This document shows, one piece after another, positions 59,255 through 64,000 of a stretch of 64,000 nucleotides of DNA. Numbering within the stretch: position 1 is the first letter of the stretch; every line of letters starts with the position of its first letter. Under the pieces are notes generated by a model, which saw only the letters and a program-made list of their open reading frames with translations, had not been told where the DNA came from and did not search any database. Source of the DNA: Myotis daubentonii (lineage: Eukaryota; Chordata; Mammalia; Chiroptera; Vespertilionidae); the NCBI RefSeq assembly GCF_963259705.1, contig NC_081844.1:48593501-48657500 (forward strand), written 5' to 3'. The translations under genes and the position numbers were made by a program.

Positions 59255-59960
59255 ATTTATTTATTTTAATTTTTAATTGAGTTTATTGGGATGACATGGG
59301 TTAATAAAAGTGCATAGGTTTCAAGTCTACAATTACATAAGATATCATTTGTACATTATATAGTGAGTTCACCCAAAGTCAAGTCCGTTTCCATCACCAT
59401 TTATTGTCCCTTCACCTTCCTCTGCTTTTTCCACCCTCTGGTAATCACCATACTGTCATCTGTGCCTATGAGTTTTTGCTGTTTTGTTTAATTCCTTCAC
59501 CTTTTTCACCCGGCTCCTCCAGTCTTCCGTCCCCCTGACAGCTGTTCTCTATTTTTATGAGTCAGTTTGTATCTTTTTTTTTTTTTAATCCTTACCTGAG
59601 GATATTTTTCCAGTGATTTTTAGGAAGAGTGGAAGAGAGAGAGAAACATGGATGGAAGAGAAACACATTGATTGGTTGCCTCCTGCATAAGCCCTGACCA
59701 AGGCCCAGGTCGGGGAGGAGCCTGCAATCATGTACATGCCCCTTGACCTGAATCGAACTAGGGATCCTTTGGTCCGGAGGCCCATGCTCTACCCACTGAG
59801 AAAAAACAGCAAGGGCAGTCAGTTTGTATTTTGTTTGTTAGTTTATTTTGTCCATTAGATTCCACATGTAAAGTGAAATCATATGGTTATTTGTCTTTCT
59901 ATGACGGGCTTACTAATACGCTTCATGCAATTGCAAAAGGTAAAAGTCCCTTCTTTTTTA
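59255..59960 (-). mobile_element. L1 3' UTR and ORF2 tail (minus), interrupted by VES
   Basis: TTGAGTTTATTGGGATGACA, CATTTATTGTCCCTTCACCT and GGTAATCACCATACTGTCAT precede the SINE. TAGATTCCACATGTAAAGTG and AAATCATATGGTTATTTGTC follow it. These are consecutive in antisense L1. Confidence 0.85.
59573..59816 (-). mobile_element. VES SINE, palindromic-tail subfamily, 13-bp target duplication
   Basis: Poly(T), the palindrome ATCCTTACCTGAGGAT (59588-59603), reversed tail ATTTTTCCAGTGATTTTTAG, body and reversed head CCACTGAGAAAAAACAGCAA. AGTCAGTTTGTAT is repeated at 59560-59572 and 59817-59829. Confidence 0.95.
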
Positions 59961-61209
59961 TAGCCAAATCGTATATAAAAAGAGCTTTTAGACTACACAG
60001 TATCTTTTGGTCCAAAGGACCACATCATTAGTACCTTAGTAAAAGCATTTTTCAGTCATGATTGACATATTGAGGTGGGATTATCAAAAGATTTTTATGT
60101 TTGATAGTAAATTCTATCTTTATACTTATCTTTCTAAGATATAAAATAAGGTGTAAATTCAGTATTATAACTAGAATTGTTACCCCCAAACAAGTTTTTC
60201 TAATAGTTTTCTTGAAATATTTTCCATTAAACACATATATACATGCTGATAATATTTTGTCATAACAGTATATCTGTCAATAATATTAATATTTTAAAAT
60301 ATCAGCATTTAGGTAATATGCACTTCTATTCCCCATTTATTTTTTAATCTCCTGAGTATAAGTATACCTCTCAATTTATTTTTTGAGATCTCTACCACAA
60401 ATTCTCTCTACTATAATATTTCAGCAGAGCACAAAATATTTATCTCCATAACCAAAAAAGAAAACACTGGAAAAAAATTTAAATTATTACTTAACACATC
60501 AGTATTTCCCACTTTTAGTTTACTGACCTCATTCCTCCCATGGCGGTACAACTCAGAACTTAAATGGTTGTTCCAAAGAAGTGAAAAAGATACATTTTTA
60601 AACCTATATAGTACTTTAACAACAGCCATTTTTCCTTAGAGAAAAATATGTTGGTTTTATAATAAAAAAATAAAGAGAAATAAATAGGTTTTAGAGATTT
60701 TTTTCTATAGGAGCATGTTAAATTTTTGCAGAATATAGTATATGTAGAAGTGCTATATATACTTCTTTGTAAATTCTGTCTAAATGGGTTAATTATTTAG
60801 GATCATTCAAAGCCAACTAAACAATAAGCATGATTTATAAGAGGCTGTTTTCCTATAATGCTTCATTACCTTTAACTTGCAATAAATATAATAAATGAAA
60901 CAATATGTTAAAATCTATTCATGTTGGACTTGAAAGCTTTGATCATTTTAGAAGCTTGAACAAAGTAGTAGAACTAGTTCTGAAATTGACATACATTATT
61001 TATTTGCTGAATAAATGGTTTGATAAATGGTTTGAGGTACTTAAATGTAATTGAATAGTTCGGTTAAGCATACTTGGTTATTTAGCCAATGAAAGCACCT
61101 CTTAAAAGGTATGTTTCTTCTCTCCTGCTCAATCATCCTCTATGTTCAAACAATCATATGATTTTCAGAGCTCATTATTTTTCCTCCTTTGTAAACTCAC
61201 CCTAGCACA
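59961..61209. other. AT-rich unique sequence
   Basis: Nothing recognised. Confidence 0.45.
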
Positions 61210-61640
61210 CTTTGTCTCAGTCATTACATAACTGATTCTTGTTATTTCACTTTCTCAAACATGCCAAAGTTATTGCCTGTTGCCCTTGTTTTAGCTGCCC
61301 CCACTGCATGAATGCTCTTTCCTGCCATCTCTATCCATCTTTACACTGATGGTTTCTTCTTGTCATTCCAGTTTCAACTTCTTTATTGAAAGATTTTCTT
61401 GTCCATCTAGATAAAATTGCTACCCAATCATTAAAATCATACTTATTATCCTGATATATTTTTACTTAGCTCAGACATTGTATTAATTTTTCTTAAGCTC
61501 ACCCACTAGAAAGATTACTAAAGTGTAAAGGCATTATTTGACCAGTAAAATGTTGTTCTCTTTCCTGTACTCCACCACTTGGCCACAACAGAATGCTTAA
61601 AGTTGAAAGAATGTTTGTTGAAAGGCTAAAGATAAGTTAA
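61210..61640 (+). mobile_element. L2 LINE 3' end (ancient)
   Basis: GCATGAATGCTCTTTCCTGC, TGGTTTCTTCTTGTCATTCC, CAGTTTCAACTTC, CTCACCCACTAGAAAGATTA and AGAATGTTTGTTGAAAGGC follow the order of the L2 3' consensus with heavy divergence. Confidence 0.7.
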
Positions 61641-62380
61641 AAAATTAATTAATTGAAAATTTTTGCCTATTACACAGCAAATATAAAAATATAAAGCTGC
61701 TAATGAGCATATTGAAGAAAAACCACCGAGTAGGAGAAATATAAAGTGATACAAGCTCTTTAAAGGGCAATTTTTCAACCTGTACCAAAACAAAAAATGT
61801 AAATATCTTTGTATCTTGTAGTGCAGCTATGGAACACTATTTAAAAAACAAAACACAGCATAATAATTTTTCTAATATTCTTATTTCTAACAAAAATTTA
61901 TGGAAAATAATATAGCCATTAATGAGAATACATTCATTCAACTTTTATTTTAGCACTTATTTGGTCAGACATCTGGCATTTGGTCTACATCAGAGAAAGA
62001 AATGATGTCTGCCTTTATGACACATATATTCCAGCAGAAAAACAGAAAGTAAACATTATTCATAATAAATTGAGTACACTAAAAATCAATGTTATTTTTA
62101 AAAATACACACAAAAAAACCCTCAGAACTGAGTAAGTAGGTCTGAAATCCCAGAGAAAACAGATAAAGTATGTGTATAGGGAGTGTTTGATGTCCTCTGC
62201 TGTCATCTTCACTTTGACCAGAAAATAAAATTGGGGTGGATTAATTTTTGGATTTTGACATAATTTATGAATTTGGAATTTCAGCTTTATTTCGAAAGGG
62301 TAAGATGATTAGATTTTGGACTTCAGTTTCCTCAAAGAGGCGGTATAGTGTCATTCCTTCTGAGAAGCAATGTTGCTTGT
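61641..62380. other. Unassigned, possible old repeat fragments
   Basis: 61745-61800 (GGGCAATTTTTCAACCTGTA) may be an L1M remnant. 61935-62060 resembles an ancient unassigned repeat. Both are weak. Confidence 0.35.
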
Positions 62381-62384
62381 TAAG

Positions 62385-62600
62385 TAAAAACTGAACTCCT
62401 GAGTCATTGCTTGGCTTCAAACTCAGGGTCTAGTCTCTACTAGCTAGGGAACCTTGGATGGAATGCTTAGCCATTCTGCAAAACTGTGAGATCAGCGGGA
62501 CCAAACTAAAAACATTTCTGTGAGAACTAAATGCAATGTTACTTATAAATTCCTTTAAGCAGGTTCTCACACATGGTATGTACTCCATATATACTTATTT
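62385..62600 (+). mobile_element. MIR SINE (ancient)
   Basis: CTACTAGCTAGGGAACCTTG, a core with CATTCTGCAAAACTGTGAGA, TGTGAGAACTAAATGCAATG and AGCAGGTTCTCACACATGGT match the MIR order. Confidence 0.75.
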
Positions 62601-63488
62601 CTAGCACAGTTGAACATTTAAATTCCGAGTGGATTTAACATTTATCTTTAATTTTCCCCTGAAATTTGATGAGGAAAAGCCTTTTTTATTCAATCAGAAC
62701 CATTTTTTATTCCTCAGTCATTATATATTTGCATATTTTGGGGTAAAAAGATTGAAAGTGTGCAAGATGCATTAACAAATATAGATTAACAATGAATTAG
62801 TAACTTTTTCTATGTACCTGTTGCAAAGAATGACCTGCTCATTATAAATAATTAAAAGTTATTTAGTTATTGAAGTAGTTCACAGCTTCAAATATGAAAA
62901 CTCTATTTCTCTGAAAAAAGAATTCTATGGTTACAGCTCTTTGATCATTCATCATTTTACTCCAGCAACAATTTGCCTGCTCACCTCTCAAATCCCAATG
63001 CATACATATATTTTTCTTCAAACAGCACATTTTTTATCTTCTGTTTCTAAAGAGTACTTTTAGTTCTCACCCACAACACAAAAGATGTTTTTATAACCTT
63101 ATTTAATGCATTTACCATATTGAAAACCTACTTGTGGTATTTTTATCTTTATTATACCCTTAAAAATTCCTTGTGTCTGCATGGCTTTAAGTGGAATATA
63201 TGCCTTTATAATTAAAGAACCTTAATGCAGAAAGCATGCAGTACTAAAAGCAAACTGCTCTGAACAATGAGTTTGGGGGTATTTATAATCAAATGAATCT
63301 GAAATATGAATACCGACAGTTTCAAATCTTAAATTATGTCTTTTCCATATTAAGTGAATTTAGAATCATTCTTACAAATAAAAGCTAAATGTTAGTTGCT
63401 CATGTGAATATTGTTGAACAAGGACTAAAGAAAACATAATAGCTACATATTTTTTTCAATTTTTGAAAATATTTATTTATAATTTATA
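62601..63488. other. AT-rich unique sequence
   Basis: Nothing recognised. Confidence 0.45.
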
Positions 63489-64000
63489 CTAGAGGCCCGG
63501 TGCACAAAAATTTGTGCACTCGGGGAGAAGGGGGGGGGGGGGCCCTCAGCCTGGCCTGTGCCCTCTCGCAGTCTGGGTTCCCTCGGGAGATAACGCCCTG
63601 CTGTCTTAGGCCTGCTCCCGGGCGGCAGAGGGCAGGCCCAATCCCTAGGTGCAGCCCCTGGTCGGGCTCAGAGCAGGGCCGATTGGGGAGTTGGGGCGCT
63701 GCCCCCTGTCATGCACAGAGCAGGGCGGATTGGGAGGTTGCGATGCCACCCCCAATCACGCTCAGGGTAGGGCCGATTGGGGGGTTGGGGCACAGCCCCC
63801 TGTCACACTCAAGGCAGGGTCGATGGGGAGGTTGCGGTGCCACCCCCTGTTACGCACAGAGCAAGGCCAATCCGGGGGTTGGGGTGCTGCCCCCTGTCAT
63901 GCACAGAGCAGGGCCCATCAGGGGGTTGAGGAGCTCCCCCCTGTCACTCAGAGAGTAGGGCCGATAGGGGAGTTGGGGCACTGCCCCCTGTCACACACAG
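63489..64000 (-). mobile_element. HeliBat-type Helitron with minisatellite, cut by window edge
   Basis: It begins CTAGAGGCCCGGTGCACAAA with a GTGCACAAA/TTTGTGCAC hairpin. The interior holds the reverse complement of the satellite seen at 840-1605. It therefore looks like the A' part of the composite Helitron; its 5' end lies beyond 64000. The 152-codon plus frame is a satellite artefact. Confidence 0.9.
63655..64000 (-). repeat. 47-bp-period minisatellite in the Helitron (edge truncated)
   Basis: Units carry CACAGAGCAGGGCCGATTGG or variants with GGGGGTTGGGGC and CCCCCTGTCA. About seven units are visible before the window ends. Confidence 0.9.

Noticed and set aside
63500..63958. 152-codon plus-strand frame
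   Set aside because: Same Helitron minisatellite in the opposite orientation, cut by the window end.

Overview
The window looks like gene-free, AT-rich nuclear DNA from a vespertilionid (evening) bat. The evidence is the combination of three repeat groups: HeliBat-type Helitrons (TCCTATATAATAAAAG-like 5' ends, a GTGCAC hairpin and CTAG at the 3' end), VES tRNA-derived SINEs (about fifteen copies, head GCCCTAGCTGGTTTGGCTCA, AATCAATAAA-type tail), and a SPIN hAT transposon. HeliBat and VES together are, from established knowledge, characteristic of Vespertilionidae. I found no protein-coding exon, rRNA, functional tRNA, CRISPR array or bacterial feature. Every long reading frame I examined lies in satellite DNA, a transposon, or unremarkable AT-rich sequence. 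The window could be intergenic or a large intron; the sequence alone does not decide.

Layout. 1-1768: Helitron DNA (+), including a composite element with a 47-bp minisatellite. 1769-12400: old unique sequence with short Helitrons, L1 tails and a Tigger. 12425-13215: an L1 3' UTR split by a Helitron. 13700-14640: an unassigned GC-rich block. 15834-16086: VES. 17450-18675: a second composite Helitron (-). 19345-20049: an old repeat followed by a Tigger. 22804-23757: a truncated Helitron followed by SPIN. 26365-27345: the best-preserved L1 3' segment. 28318-29230: an L1 split by a Helitron. 31326-31694 and 51464-51827: two closely related LTRs in the same orientation. 37486-37990: a hAT element with a perfect 8-bp target duplication, a nested VES and a long palindrome. 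38092-38738: chimeric Helitron. 38983-39291: probable solo LTR within an L1. 39472-40602: a third composite Helitron (-). 43562-44063: two short Helitrons. 46265-46812: an MLT1-like LTR. 47299-47644: a VES carrying a foreign segment. 49410-59816: many VES copies, an L1 and another LTR. 59960-63488: quiet DNA with L2 and MIR relics. 63489-64000: the edge of a further satellite-bearing Helitron (-).

No genes work together here. What the window records is a history of transposition: DNA transposons and Helitrons inserted into older L1s, and SINEs into all of them. The most notable signals are (1) a composite Helitron with the same internal fusion point in three separate copies, (2) inverted pairs of CTCF-core-like motifs inside the A-type Helitrons, (3) a VES SINE holding an MLT1-like segment within one target duplication, and (4) local templated-looking duplications, one of them inverted and about 97% identical. 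Family names rest on recognising consensus features by eye; no database search was run.
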